Shown in pieces: positions 9,501 to 19,608 of a stretch of DNA of 64,000 nucleotides. The stretch's first letter is position 1. Every line of letters begins with the position of its first letter. The position numbers were made by a program, and so were the translations under genes. The stretch is from Desulfosarcina cetonica JCM 12296 (GTDB lineage Bacteria; Desulfobacterota; Desulfobacteria; Desulfobacterales; Desulfosarcinaceae): assembly GCF_001311845.1 (NCBI RefSeq), contig NZ_BBCC01000002.1, forward strand, positions 41,904 to 105,903, given 5' to 3'. Below the pieces are notes generated by a model. It was not told the DNA's origin and made no database searches. It was given only the letters and a program-made list of their open reading frames with translations.

Positions 9501-10648
9501 CTACACCCCCTTGCCCTTGATCAGGCGCAGTATGCTCTTGATGTCCGTGGGGGTGATAAACGCCCCGTCGATACGATTGGCCAGAAACACCCGCTCCGGA
9601 TGGCGCAGCGCGTGCTTGACCATCTGGCAGACCTGGCCCATGTTCATCTCCACCACCACCGTGTAGTGGGCCGTGTTGCAATACTGGCGCACCACGTCGG
9701 CCGGAAACGGCCACAGGGTCTGCAGCTCCAACAGGCCGATCTTGTGGCCCCGGGAACGCAGCCCCTCCACCACGTGCAGGGACGATCGTGCCGACGAACC
9801 GTAGCTCACCAACACCGTTTCGGCGTCTTCCAGCTGGAAGGTCTTGTAGCGCGCCATTTCGTTGGCGTTGTTCTCGATTTTATCCACCAAATGGCGCAGC
9901 AGACCGTGCACGATCTGGGGATTGTCCGAGGGGAACCCCCACATATCGTGCACCAGCCCGGTAACGTTGTAGCGGTGCACCCCGCCGAAATCGCTCATGG
10001 GCAGCCGGCCGTCCTCGCGGGCAGATAGGGATGGTAGTCCACCCCCTCGCGCACCGCCGTGCGCAGCCGCTCCACCAACGGGATTTCCCCCGCCTCGGGA
10101 ATCTCCAGGCGCTCACGCATGTGGCCCACCACTTCGTCGAAAAGCAGCACCACCGGCGTGCGGTAGGTTTCGGCGATGTTGAAGGCCTCCACGGTCATGG
10201 CAAACACGTCTTGGTGATTCGAGGCCGTCAGGGCCACGATGCTGTGATCCCCGTGAGTGCCCCAGCGGGCCTGCATCACGTCTCCCTGGCTCACATGGGT
10301 CGGCACCCCCGTGGAGGGACCGCCGCGCTGAACGTTGACGATCACGCAGGGAATCTCGGCCATCACCGCATACCCCAGGGCCTCCTGCTTCAAGGAGAAC
10401 CCCGGACCCGAGGTGGCCGTGAGGACCTTCTTGCCGGTCAGGGACGCCCCGATGATGGCGCACATGCTGGCGATCTCGTCTTCCATCTGGATGAACTTGC
10501 CCCCCCGCTGGGGTAGCCGCGCCGACAAATGCTCGGCGATCTCCGTGGATGGCGTGATCGGATAGCCGGCGAAAAACTCCAGCCCCGCGTAAAGCGCCCC
10601 TTCCACGCAGGCCTCGTTGCCTTGGATGAATTTGATCTGTCTGCTCAT
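9501..10648 (-). CDS. korA: 2-oxoacid:ferredoxin oxidoreductase alpha subunit (frame broken at about 10015)
   Basis: Alpha subunit of the same complex. It begins MSRQIKFIQGNEACVEG and has the conserved GYPITPSTEIAEHL and MEDEIASMCAIIGAS segments near residues 30-70. The frame stops after LPARTAGCP at about 9995 and resumes as MSDFGGVHRYNVTG. Restoring one C in the run at about 10020 gives ...YLPREDGRLPMSDFGG..., 382 residues in total, the usual KorA length. The ATG overlaps the korD stop by four bases, so translation is probably coupled. Confidence 0.87.
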
Positions 10649-10893
10649 TGGTCTTCGTCCTTCGCCTTGCGTCCCTCGTCCGTCGTCCCCGCTTCCACCT
10701 CCACCTCGATGGCCAGGTCCGGACAGCGCAGCTCGCACAACCGGCAGGCAATGCAGTCTTCAAGGCGCACCGCCACCGCCTTCTCCTGGGCGTCCAGTTC
10801 CAGCACCTTTTTCGGACAGAAGGCCACGCAAATCCCGCAGCCCTTGCACCAATCGCGATTGATGCGGTGGGCTTTCATTTTTTTCTTTGGCAT
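10645..10893 (-). CDS. korD: 2-oxoacid:ferredoxin oxidoreductase delta subunit (2[4Fe-4S] ferredoxin)
   Basis: Small ferredoxin-like subunit, 82 residues, with two complete [4Fe-4S] motifs: CKGCGICVAFCP near residue 16 and CIACRLCELRCP near residue 47. It passes electrons from the TPP site to free ferredoxin. It is the first gene of korDABC; its promoter should lie between 10894 and the repeat element at 10960. The charged tail after the second motif (EAGTTDEGRKAKDEDQ) is not conserved in such ferredoxins. Confidence 0.87.
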   Translation of the reverse strand: MPKKKMKAHRINRDWCKGCGICVAFCPKKVLELDAQEKAVAVRLEDCIACRLCELRCPDLAIEVEVEAGTTDEGRKAKDEDQ

Positions 10894-10959
10894 GTCGTGT
10901 CTCTAACGTTGGAGGCACGGATAAAAGGGGGTTCCCGTTTTTCCGCAGCCTCTAATTTT

Positions 10960-11083
10960 GACGGATTCGTAAAAAACCCGATATCGGCGTTACGCTTCAT
11001 CCTTCGTCATTGCGGAGTACGCTAAGTACGCCTCATTCCTCAGGATTCGCAAGCCTTGATCTCGGGCTTTTTACGAATCCGTC
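10960..11083. repeat. 124-bp palindromic MITE-like element, copy 1
   Basis: The element begins GACGGATTCGTAAAA and ends with its inverse complement TTTTACGAATCCGTC. Copy 2 at 20614-20737 has the same length, 124 bp, the same ends and a similar interior when inverted. It has no coding capacity, so it is a non-autonomous palindromic repeat. The rest of the 10894-11258 gap shows no gene. Confidence 0.8.
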
Positions 11084-11258
11084 GGAAATGCGACTTTTTA
11101 CGAGTGCATCAATTTTGATTCCGGCTACAGCCGGCGGCCGTCCCTATAAATAGAGCCCGTCATAGAAGCTGATCCGGCACTTGTCAATCAAAAGCCGGGT
11201 TGTCCATACACTTTTTCCCATGGACGTCGGCGGCGACCCTTTTACAGGGCCGCCCACC

Positions 11259-12623
11259 TCATAAGGCGATATTGTACTTTGAAATTCCATAACGCAACCG
11301 CCCCCTGGACAGCCCCAGCATTTTTGCGGCCCGAAGCTGGTTTCCCTTGGTAATTTTAAGCGCTTTTTCAATTACTCCCTTGGTGATTTCATCCATGGAA
11401 ATACCGTCATCGGACAAATTGATGGTAAAAACGGTTTCGGAGTTTGTATTATAATCATCAAGCATGAGCATTTCAGGGGTAATCGTCGTCTTATCCGCCA
11501 AAAGAACGACCCGTTCCATGATATTCTTGATTTCCCGGACGTTTCCGCGCCACTCGCGATTGATCAAAACATCCAGGGCCGCCTGGGAAATCCGATTTAC
11601 CTTTTTATTGAATTTCGTGCTGAAGATCTCCATGAAATACTTCACGAGGGGGATAATGTCGCGCCTTCGCATTTTCATTGACGGGACGCGAATCGTGATG
11701 ACGTTCAGACGGAAAAACAGATCTTCGCGAAAATTTCCTTTCTTGACTTCCTCGGAGAGGTCCCGGTTGGTGGAGGCGACCACCCGGGCGTCGCTGATTT
11801 CCTGGGTCGTGCCGCCGACTTTGAAGTAGGTTTTGTTTTCCAGCACGCGCATCAGCTTGACTTGGGCCTGCATGTTGATTTCACCGATTTCGTCAAGCAG
11901 CAGGGTGCCGCCATTGGCCAACTCGAAAAAGCCGAGCTTTTTTTGATCCGCGCCGGTAAACGCGCCTTTTTCATGGCCGAACAGCTCGGACTCGATGAGG
12001 TCTTTTGGAATGGCCGCGCAGTTGATTTTTAGAAACGGTCCGTCACGCCTAGGGCTGTTGTAGTGGATCGTGTGGGCGATCACCTCTTTGCCGGTGCCGG
12101 TTTCCCCTTGAATCAAAACAGGTGTATCGGGACTTTTGGAGACATTTTTGGCCATGTCGAGAACACGGCGGATTTCCTCACTTTCGGCGATGATATTGCT
12201 GCACGGCGGGTTGGTCGCCTGGTTGCGGAGTTTCAGATGGCTGACTTCCCGGGTAAGCTTGATGTGTTCATTGGCCCGCATCAGACTTAAAAGGATCTCA
12301 TCATTTTTATAAGGCTTTTGAAGGTAATCGAAAGCGCCCATCTTGACGGCGTTAACAACCGTCTTGATCGTACCAAAGGCGCTGAAAAAGATAATGACGA
12401 TCTCAGGCGTTATCTCCAAAATCGTTTTCATTATCTCCAGCCCGCTCATATCGGGCAGTCGGTAATCCAAAAAAGCGATATCATAATGGTGCTTCTTGAT
12501 TTTATTGAGGGCATCCTTGCCGCAATTGCTGATCGTGGCCTCATATCCATTTTTTTCGATAAGCCGTTTCAGGGAGCTTAGGATAAACTGATCGTCGTCG
12601 ATGATTAACACGCTGTGTTTCAT
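11259..12623 (-). CDS. Sigma-54-dependent response regulator (NtrC family)
   Basis: A 454-residue transcription activator with three parts: a receiver domain with phospho-acceptor D53 in FLDYRLPD, a sigma-54 AAA+ domain with Walker A GETGTGKE near residue 168 and the sigma-54 contact loop GAFTGA near 215, and a C-terminal Fis-type helix-turn-helix (NQLRAAKMLGLSRGRLRYGI). Its ATG overlaps the stop of the upstream histidine kinase by four bases, so the two form a two-component pair. It closes the long minus-strand cluster and is a natural candidate to control it, though I saw no convincing -24/-12 promoter. Confidence 0.92.
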   Translation of the reverse strand: MKHSVLIIDDDQFILSSLKRLIEKNGYEATISNCGKDALNKIKKHHYDIAFLDYRLPDMSGLEIMKTILEITPEIVIIFFSAFGTIKTVVNAVKMGAFDYLQKPYKNDEILLSLMRANEHIKLTREVSHLKLRNQATNPPCSNIIAESEEIRRVLDMAKNVSKSPDTPVLIQGETGTGKEVIAHTIHYNSPRRDGPFLKINCAAIPKDLIESELFGHEKGAFTGADQKKLGFFELANGGTLLLDEIGEINMQAQVKLMRVLENKTYFKVGGTTQEISDARVVASTNRDLSEEVKKGNFREDLFFRLNVITIRVPSMKMRRRDIIPLVKYFMEIFSTKFNKKVNRISQAALDVLINREWRGNVREIKNIMERVVLLADKTTITPEMLMLDDYNTNSETVFTINLSDDGISMDEITKGVIEKALKITKGNQLRAAKMLGLSRGRLRYGISKYNIAL

Positions 12624-14642
12624 GTTGAATTCTGATTATTGGATTTTGTTTTGAAGGTGATGCATATTTGTGTGCCTTCATCCTCCGTGCTGTCAACCAC
12701 CAGGGATGCGTCATGATCCCTGAGGATCCGATAGGAAGAATAGAGCCCCAGCCCTGATCCGGTTTCTTTTGTCGTGAAAAAGGGATCAAAAATCTGCCCC
12801 ATATTTTCAGGCGCTATTCCGCATCCGGTGTCTTTGATGCGGATTTTTACACACGCGTGGTCCTTGTCTTTGGTTTCCTTCATTTTTGTCACCCGGGTAC
12901 TCACCGAAAGCATGCCGCCGTTCTTCATGCTCTCCATGCTGTTGATGAACATGTTCAGCAACACCTGATTGATCAGGTTGCCGTCGATGTATACGGGGGG
13001 CAGATGTTTGGCCAGACTGAGTCTAAGTTGAATGCCCGATCTTTTCAGCTTGTTTTTCAAAAGTTGCAGGGCGCTTTGGACGATCATATTGATGTCTTCT
13101 TCACCAAACACGGGATTCCCGGGATTCGCAATATGAAGCATCTTCTGTACGGTTTCCTCCACCATGGAGGCACCGCGCATGATCTCCTTGGCAATCATGC
13201 GGTACTCTTTGCTGATACTTTTCTCTTCAAACAAAAACTGCGCGTTGGAACTGATCCCCGTAATCGGGTTTCTAATTTCATGGGTCAATTCCGCGGCAAA
13301 TTTGCCCAATGCGGATAACCGCTCAAAACTCTGGAGCTTTTGCTCAAACTGCACCTTTTTGGTGATATCCCGCACGACAGCGACACCGTAGACGATATCG
13401 CTCTCCCCCGCTTTCACGAAGGAATATTTGCTCTGAACGATTTTTTGTTTGCCGTTTCTCGTCAGGGTGATGATTCTCGGTAAAAATATTTTTTTGCTTC
13501 AAAAGGGGATCGAACATGGGACACCGGCTGGAATCGCACAGGCACTGGCCGTTGGGAAGACAGCTTTTATAGAGCTTCTTGCAGGATTCGCCGATCGCTC
13601 TTCCCTTATCCCAACCGGTAAACTGCTGGGCGGCATCGTTGATGTCCATCACCTTTCGGTCGGGCCCAACGATGATGATACCGTCGTCGGAATCCTCGAA
13701 GATGGAATGCAGGCTGCCCTCATTATTGGTCAGCCGATTGAAATAATAGGTGTTATCGATTGCCAGGGCGAGATGATACAAAATTAAAGCGAGTGTTTCT
13801 TTATCGCTTGTGGAAATGGTGGGCAATCTTGTGAAGAAGCTGATGTACCCGCTTGCGTATTTGGATTGAATCGGCAAGATCACCTGGTTCTTGGCCCGCA
13901 GGGACTTCAGTTTGGCTCTTGCCGCTTTATCCGGCACTTCATCGACGGCAAAAATCTTAATTTGATTTCGGCTTAAAAAGGCCTTGTCAGGCTGGATGCC
14001 CTGAAGGGCCGAATCGTCATTTTCCTTTTTGTATACTTCCGTTTGCTCCTTGTTTCCGTATAAAATGAATTTGTGGTGGATCCCATTGAATTGTCCAAGG
14101 ACGTTGATCAGGATTTCCTCCAAAAATTCCTTTAGATTCAGATGCCGCTTGTTGATGTAGACCGATCTCAACCTTGAGAGTAAATACGCCTGTTCACTGA
14201 TCTTTTGAATGATGTTCCTTGGTGATGACCGTAAATCCCGGCCCTCCAGATAGTACCTCGCGATTTCACGGTCATCAATGCTCTCGCACATCGGCAGCAT
14301 GTTCAGCGGGGTGAAGACGACCTTAACGCTGGATACGTGCGTGTTGATGACGATATCGATCACCTTGTCCTTTGGGTCAAGTTCATTGAGCAGGCTGTGC
14401 AATTTGAAATACTGAAACGCCACGTCAATGTAATTGGCCCTAGTATAGGACATGATGATCTGGTTGAAATACTGTTCGATATCCCCAAATTTCCTGATCT
14501 CAACGGTTTTATTGAATTTCCTGATTTCGCTGCACCAGTATTCGGCAATATAGGCATCATCCACAAAATAGGCTGCATGCTGTTTTACCATCATCGTATG
14601 GACCTGGAACGAGGTACGCCGACGGTTACCCGCAAACGGCAT
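12620..14642 (-). CDS. PAS-domain sensor histidine kinase (frame broken at about 13490)
   Basis: Cytoplasmic-looking sensor kinase without obvious membrane helices. The N-terminal ~300 residues are a poorly recognised sensing region that ends in a GAF-like segment. A PAS domain follows (IFEDSDDGIIIVG..., ending in a cysteine-containing SCLPNGQCLCDSSRCPMF stretch), then HisKA with LTHEIRNPITG and a HATPase domain (DTGCGIAPENMG, GSGLGL). The frame shifts in an A7 run near 13490; removing one A joins the parts into about 673 residues. The Cys-rich loop in the PAS region could sense redox state or bind a metal. Start is uncertain, since MMVKQH slightly downstream is an alternative. Confidence 0.85.
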
Positions 14643-14719
14643 TTAGTCATGCTAATAATATTTATATCATAATTTTTTAGAACTACCTGAACGATAATTA
14701 TCACCTCATCCCGCTTTGA

Positions 14720-15721
14720 TCAAACCTGAGATTTTTTTTGCATGCCCTTCACACTGATCCCGGTGATCTTTTCCTGGCTGAAATCAAACAAGAGGGCCTT
14801 TTTCAGGCCGTTTGTCAAGACCACCTGGTTGGTATCCGTCACCCTCCCGATAACGCGGGCGTCCACGTTCACCCGCATAAACGTATCGATCAGGGCAGGC
14901 GCCGCCTTTTCATCGGCGGACAGAACAAACCCGTAGCTCTGAAAGCAGACGATCCATTTTTCGAAATCGATGCCGTCCGGTACGGGTATTTTCTGAAGAT
15001 CGATCTCCGCTCCCGTGCCCGAGTTTTCCATCATGATCGCCATGGTGCCGATCAGCCCGCCGTTACTGATGTCCTTGCAGGTCTCCGCGAGACCCTGCTC
15101 GGCGATTTCAGGCAAGACCGCCATTCGTTTTTGGATCTGATCCGGGCGCTTGCCGGAATTGGCGTCCCAACTCATGACGCTTTTGCATCCGGCCCGGCCA
15201 TCCAAGTCGATGGCCGCGATGATTTGCTGTCCGGCCTTGGCGGTATGGCTGCGCATGACCTTCTTGGCGAATCCCAAGGTGGCCACGGACAACGCCGGCG
15301 TGGGGCTGTCGGGATGCAGATGCCCGCCGACCATGGGTACGCGGAGCTTTTCGCAGCCGTTTTTCAGGCCTCTGATCATTTCCCTGCGCATGGCTTCATC
15401 CCGGCAGGCCAGAACGTTCACCATGGCCATGGGGCGGCCTCCCATGGAATAGATGTCATTGGCGCAGACCATGATGGATGCCTTGGCGGCGGCGTATGGC
15501 TCGTTCTCCAACAGGGTCGCCATCATGCCGTCCGCGGCCAACAGCAAAAACCCGTCGGAAAAGGGAATCACGGCGGAATCGTCCCCGAAGTTGGGCAACT
15601 GGATTCCGGTTGCATCGAGCAGGAGCTGCTCGAATACATCCTGAATCGGGGCCTTACGGGTGATGCCGGGGTATTGTTTCAGGATCGTTTTGATCTTTTC
15701 CGGATCATGTTCTTTGTGCAT
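14720..15721 (-). CDS. AIR synthase-like ATP-binding protein (Sll0787 / methanogenesis marker 2 type)
   Basis: A 333-residue member of the PurM/ThiL/SelD/HypE superfamily, whose members phosphorylate or cyclise substrates with ATP. Visible features are NFGDDSAVI near residue 43, AADGMMATLL near 62, MVCANDIYSMGGRPMAMVNV near 85 and DISNGGLIGTMAIMME near 220. Length and the adjoining GNAT and radical SAM genes match the Sll0787-type protein of Nit1 nitrilase clusters. The substrate is unknown. The gene overlaps the GNAT gene by 17 bases, so the pair is translationally linked. Confidence 0.75.
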   Translation of the reverse strand: MHKEHDPEKIKTILKQYPGITRKAPIQDVFEQLLLDATGIQLPNFGDDSAVIPFSDGFLLLAADGMMATLLENEPYAAAKASIMVCANDIYSMGGRPMAMVNVLACRDEAMRREMIRGLKNGCEKLRVPMVGGHLHPDSPTPALSVATLGFAKKVMRSHTAKAGQQIIAAIDLDGRAGCKSVMSWDANSGKRPDQIQKRMAVLPEIAEQGLAETCKDISNGGLIGTMAIMMENSGTGAEIDLQKIPVPDGIDFEKWIVCFQSYGFVLSADEKAAPALIDTFMRVNVDARVIGRVTDTNQVVLTNGLKKALLFDFSQEKITGISVKGMQKKSQV

Positions 15722-16265
15722 GGTGGTTTCCGTTTCTCATGGGTTGCAAACCGGGAAGCGGCAAGGGACCGGTCAGGGACGGATCGGGCCGCCGCACCCG
15801 TGCCTGGGTTTTGTTCGTGGCCTCACCGGTTGACAGGTCCGCCTCCATCCAGATGTGTCGTTTACCGTGATAGATCAATATCTCGCCAAACGGCCGCCAC
15901 CCGATCCGCTTGAAGAAGTTGATGTTCTCCTCCTGAATCATGGCCGTGAAGCTGCTGCACTTTTTTTCCTTCACCAGGCGCATGGCGCCCTTGACCAAAA
16001 GGTAGCCAACCCGGGTTCCCCGATATTTTTTTCTCACCGCGAGCCTGCCGCCGACCCACGCATGATCGCTGGTGGGAAAGACGCGCACGACACCGGTGAT
16101 TTCTCCGTTCATGAGTGCAATCAGGTACAGGGACCTGAAATCGTCGCCGTCCCGGTCCGTATCGGCGAATAGGTTTTGTTCCACGACAAAGACTTCCCTG
16201 CGAATTTCAAAAACCTTCCTGATTTCGTCATCCGAACCTGCCGGTCTGATGGTGATCTTGCTCAT
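15705..16265 (-). CDS. GNAT N-acetyltransferase (MSMEG_0567/Sll0786-like)
   Basis: A 186-residue GNAT-fold acyltransferase. The acetyl-CoA-binding motif A is seen as LAVRKKYRGTRVGYLLVKGAM (about residues 92-112, R/Q-x-x-G-x-G/A type), followed by FFKRIGWRPFGE. The start chosen is MSKITIRPAG; the open frame extends 54 bases upstream but without a better start. In Nit1-type clusters this gene neighbours the AIR synthase-like gene, as here. A 111-bp palindromic element lies between it and the upstream radical SAM gene. Confidence 0.75.
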   Translation of the reverse strand: MSKITIRPAGSDDEIRKVFEIRREVFVVEQNLFADTDRDGDDFRSLYLIALMNGEITGVVRVFPTSDHAWVGGRLAVRKKYRGTRVGYLLVKGAMRLVKEKKCSSFTAMIQEENINFFKRIGWRPFGEILIYHGKRHIWMEADLSTGEATNKTQARVRRPDPSLTGPLPLPGLQPMRNGNHHAQRT

Positions 16266-16319
16266 TTTTCGTATCCATTCATTGGGTTGAAGTGGCCAAT
16301 GGTTTGTAAAGCATCGCAC

Positions 16320-16430
16320 GGTAAGCGTTTACAGGGTGCCGTAGATGCGAGGCTTCGGGCACGCAGACGTATTTGTCATACTTCAAGTGCCCGGTAACAA
16401 AGCAGATGCGGTACCCTGTGAACGCTTACC
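16320..16430. repeat. 111-bp palindromic element with 22-bp inverted ends
   Basis: Left arm 16320-16341 (GGTAAGCGTTTACAGGGTGC...) and right arm 16409-16430 are inverse complements with two mismatches. Smaller inverted segments (CGGGCAC/GTGCCCG) lie inside. It sits exactly at the end of the radical SAM gene, and its right arm supplies that gene's TAA stop codon at 16426-16428. It appears different from the 124-bp element. Confidence 0.7.
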
Positions 16431-17504
16431 ATTTTTCAAACTCCGCCAGCGCCGAACAGGCGCCGCAACGCACGCATCCCGCCCGGCTTTGGCGGGAAGA
16501 CATGCCATTTTGTTGATTGATGTCACTCACCTTTTCATAGAGGAAAAGCATCGCATCCGGATCGGGCGGCGTTTTGTCCGCCATTGCGGTTCCGGGGATC
16601 GGCCGGAAGGGAACCAGAAAAGGATACACCCCCGCCTGCCCCAGAAACCTTGCCGCATCAACGATGGATTCCATGCGCTCCCCCAGGCCCGCGATCAGAA
16701 AAGTGCTCACCTGGTTGGGGCCGAACAGTTGCACGGCCTTTCTCCATGCGCTTTCATACCGTTTCAGGCCAAAGGCCGCCTTGGCGGGCGCGATCCTGGC
16801 AAGAATATCCATGTCAAAGCTTTCAATGTGCAGCCCGATGGTATCAAGCCCCGCGTCTTTGAACTCTTCTAGTTCCGCAGCGTCCTCGGGCGGCTCTATC
16901 TGCACGTGAACGGGAATGTTCACCTGTTTCTTGATCTGCCTCACGCAATCGGCGATGTACGCAATGCCGCGCCGGGACGGATTCACCGCACCGTTGGTCA
17001 GCACAAGATGCTTGATCTTGTTGGTTTCCCGGGCTTTCTTTGCGGTTTCGGCAAGCTGGCGGGGCGTTTTGAGAGCCAGGGTGGCGCCCGCCTGCAAGGA
17101 CAGCTCAATCCCGCAAAATTTGCATCGGTTCTTGCTGTTCCAATAGACGCATTTTTGAATCACCGTGCTTGCCAGGCAGTCCTTGCCGTGCAGCAGGGCG
17201 ATTTTTTCATCCGGATGTCGTCGCTCGTGCGGCAATCGTAAAATCCCGCCGCCGGCACAGGGCTGACGGCCGTGACCGCCTTTCCGTTTTTGAAAAGGGT
17301 TGGCCGGCCGCCCCGCTCCCGGATGGCGTAGGGCGAACGGTTGACATAGGCGGCGCTGCAGGGCACGTTCACGGCAACCCCCCCGATCAAGATGCAAGTT
17401 CCTTCGGCCGGCCCGGCGCCGCCTTTGCGGTTGTCGTTGCCGGGGTTCAGGCGCGCGCCCAGGCATTGCAACGCGTTGATGATCTGTCCGTTGTGCATGG
17501 TCAC
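16426..17504 (-). CDS. Radical SAM protein, MSMEG_0568 (Nit1 cluster) family; frame broken at about 17200
   Basis: Radical SAM enzyme of unknown reaction. The cluster motif C-x7-C-x2-C appears as CVYWNSKNRCKFCGI, followed by ELSLQAGATLALKTPRQLAE. The N-terminal part has the family-typical GGAGPAEG and a short beta-rich region, and the C-terminus ends with the conserved AGCVRCGACSALAEFE, where four cysteines may bind a further cluster. The frame shifts in an A6 run near 17200 (...SDDIRMKK / IALLHGKDCLA...); one added A gives 359 residues. GTG at 17504 or ATG at 17498 are both possible starts. The trio with the GNAT and AIR synthase genes matches Nit1 clusters, but no nitrilase gene is present. 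Confidence 0.75.
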
Positions 17505-18010
17505 ATCGCAATCGATACGAGGATGATGGTTTTGCCGATGGCGTTGGTAATCACGTTTTCGGCCACTGCCCCCAGCTTTGTGATCGGGAGCTTGACCTGT
17601 CTGCGTTTTGCGATCACGATGGAACCGTACTGATGGTTGTAAGCCTCTCGCAAAATGCAGGCGGCCACGTCCAGATCCCGGACGACGATTTTCTCCTTGA
17701 TGCTGCTGCCGGAAAAACCGTTTTCCTTCAATATCTCCCTGGCGGAGGTGAACACGTCCTGGCAGCTGAAAATATCTTCCTCCTTCATCCCCTTGGCCTT
17801 GAAATGGTCGTCAAGGATTTTATCGATATTGATCTTGTCTTCGCTTGACAGTTCGATCTCCTCGGCACCGATATCCAGGTCGCTTGACCGGATGCAATGG
17901 AACAGGGTCAACTGCATGCCCGCGTTGGGGTTCATGGCTTTGCCCACATAAGTCGCGAGTTTTTTCGAATGCTCCAGATCGTCCAGACATACAAGAATCT
18001 TGCTTGGCAT
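17501..18010 (-). CDS. Universal stress protein (UspA-like)
   Basis: A 169-residue single-domain Usp fold protein. It starts MPSKILVCLDDLEHSKKLA with a GGAGG site at good spacing, and ends with the ligand region GSIVIAKRRQVKLPITKLG and the final beta strand TIILVSIAM. The usual ATP-binding G-x2-G-x9-G-S/T pattern is degenerate, so nucleotide binding is uncertain. The stop overlaps the radical SAM start, which indicates cotranscription. Confidence 0.75.
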   Translation of the reverse strand: MPSKILVCLDDLEHSKKLATYVGKAMNPNAGMQLTLFHCIRSSDLDIGAEEIELSSEDKINIDKILDDHFKAKGMKEEDIFSCQDVFTSAREILKENGFSGSSIKEKIVVRDLDVAACILREAYNHQYGSIVIAKRRQVKLPITKLGAVAENVITNAIGKTIILVSIAM

Positions 18011-18085
18011 ACGCGGTTCCTCCGTTTGTTGCGCGTCCATCCTTGAAAGCCATCCGGATGGACATGGGTTGTGTTTTGCATGTGG

Positions 18086-18840
18086 CTATCCCGGCGCTTT
18101 GGCCAAAAAGCGAAGTACTTCTTTTCTGATCCGATTACACGCCGGACTCGTCCGATCCCTGGGTCTGGGACACGGCACGTCAAAGATCCGTGCAATGGAC
18201 GACGGCCGTTTGGAAAGCGCGATAATTCTGTCGCTCAAAAACACGGCTTCATCCACGTTATGGGTCACGAAGACGATGATTTCCTTTCTTTCGAGCCATA
18301 TCTTGAGCAAGAATTCCTGCAGGTGGTTTCGGGTTTGGCTGTCCAGGGAACCAAAGGTTCGTCCATCAGGACGACCGCCGGTTCGCCGATCAGGGTTCGC
18401 GCAATGGCGACCCGCTGGCGCATGCCGCCGGACAACGCGCCGGGGTACTTGTTTTCAGCCCCCTTTAAACCGAACTTCTCCAGATAGGCCATGGCGGTGC
18501 GTTTGCGTTCGGCCTTGTCGACGCCCCGGATTTCCAGCGGGAATTCGATATTTTTACGGGCCGTACGCCAGGAAAAGAGCGCGTACTCCTGAAACACCAG
18601 CCCGATTTTTCCCTTGCGGTCAATCAGGTTCTCCCCGTTCAACAACACCTGGCCGTCCGACGCCTTTTCAAGGCCCGCAATGATCCGCAAAAGGGTTGTC
18701 TTGCCACAACCGCTTTTGCCGATAATGGAAACGAATTGGCCGTCCTCGATGTGGCAATCGATATGTTGCAACACCTCGGTGCGGTCAGCACCGCTATCGC
18801 CTGTATAGGTTTTACTCAAGCCGACCAGAGAAAGACTCAT
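18086..18840 (-). CDS. ABC transporter ATPase, SsuB/TauB family (frame broken at about 18345)
   Basis: ATP-binding subunit of a nitrate/sulfonate/taurine-type importer. Walker A GKSGCGKTT, Q-loop QEYALFSW, signature LSGGMRQRVAIART and Walker B VVLMDEP are present. After the Walker B the frame is lost: restoring one C (GAACC-TTTGG) gives MDEPFGSLDSQTRNHLQEFL, then THNVDEAVFLSDRI with the switch histidine. The repaired length is 251 residues. The start MSLSLVGL at 18840 lies six bases after the permease stop. Confidence 0.87.
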
Positions 18841-18845
18841 TTCGC

Positions 18846-19607
18846 TTACCTGTCCACCGGTTGCCACTGCATGAGTTTTTTTCGATGCGGTGAAAACCGC
18901 TGTCGATGACCAGCCCCATGAAACCGATCACCAGCATTCCCGCGATAATCTCATCCGGCCGTTGAATGTCCCGGGCCGTCATGATCATGTATCCCAGGCC
19001 GTATCCGGACTTGATGCCCGCAAACTCCGCGGCCACCAGGGTCATCCAGCCGATGCCGATGCCGATGCGGATGCCGACCAAAATCAGGGGCAAGGCCCCG
19101 GGAATCAGCACCTTGAGAAAAATATCCTTTTCCCCGGCGTTTAGGGTTTGTGCCGCCTCGATATAGATCGGGTCAATGGCGCGAACTCCTGAAATCGTGT
19201 TCATGAGGCTGGGAAAAAAAAATCCCTAAAAAGATGATGAACGCCGCGGATTTGAGGCCGATGCCGAACCACAGGATCGAAATGGGAATCCAGGCCAGGG
19301 GGGGAATGGGCCTCAGGATTTCGAGCAAGGGCCAGACCATTTTTTGCAACCGCCGGGACCAGCCCAATACCAGGCCCAGGGGGACGGCCAGAACGACTGC
19401 GGCAACAAATCCCGTGAACACGCGACACAAGCTCCAGGCCACATGGTTGTGCAGCAGGCGGCCGGGCGGCATGCCGATCACCGCCAGATCCCGCAGCCCC
19501 TTTGCGATGTCAATGGGCGGCGGCAGCTTGTAGACCGGCAGCCCCCCCCAAACGGAGAGTCCCTGCCATACTACGAGAATGCCAATCAGGGGAATAAGGT
19601 AAACCAT
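18846..19607 (-). CDS. ABC transporter permease, SsuC/TauC family (two frame breaks)
   Basis: Integral membrane subunit with about six helices and the cytoplasmic EAA loop (EAAQTLNAGEKDIFLKVLIPGALP), which contacts the ATPase. Two homopolymer breaks are needed to read it through: an extra T in a T9 run near 19215 (GIFF / PSLMNTISGV) and a missing A near 18880, after which it ends KKLMQWQPVDR. The repaired length is 253 residues, as expected for SsuC. The start lies two bases after the binding-protein stop codon. Confidence 0.85.
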
Positions 19608-19608
19608 G

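Noticed and set aside
19205..19225. Programmed frameshift at a T9 slippery run in the ABC permease
   Set aside because: The run could support slippage, but the window has many other homopolymer indels with no such logic, and the permease needs a second, unrelated repair downstream. Sequence error is the simpler explanation.
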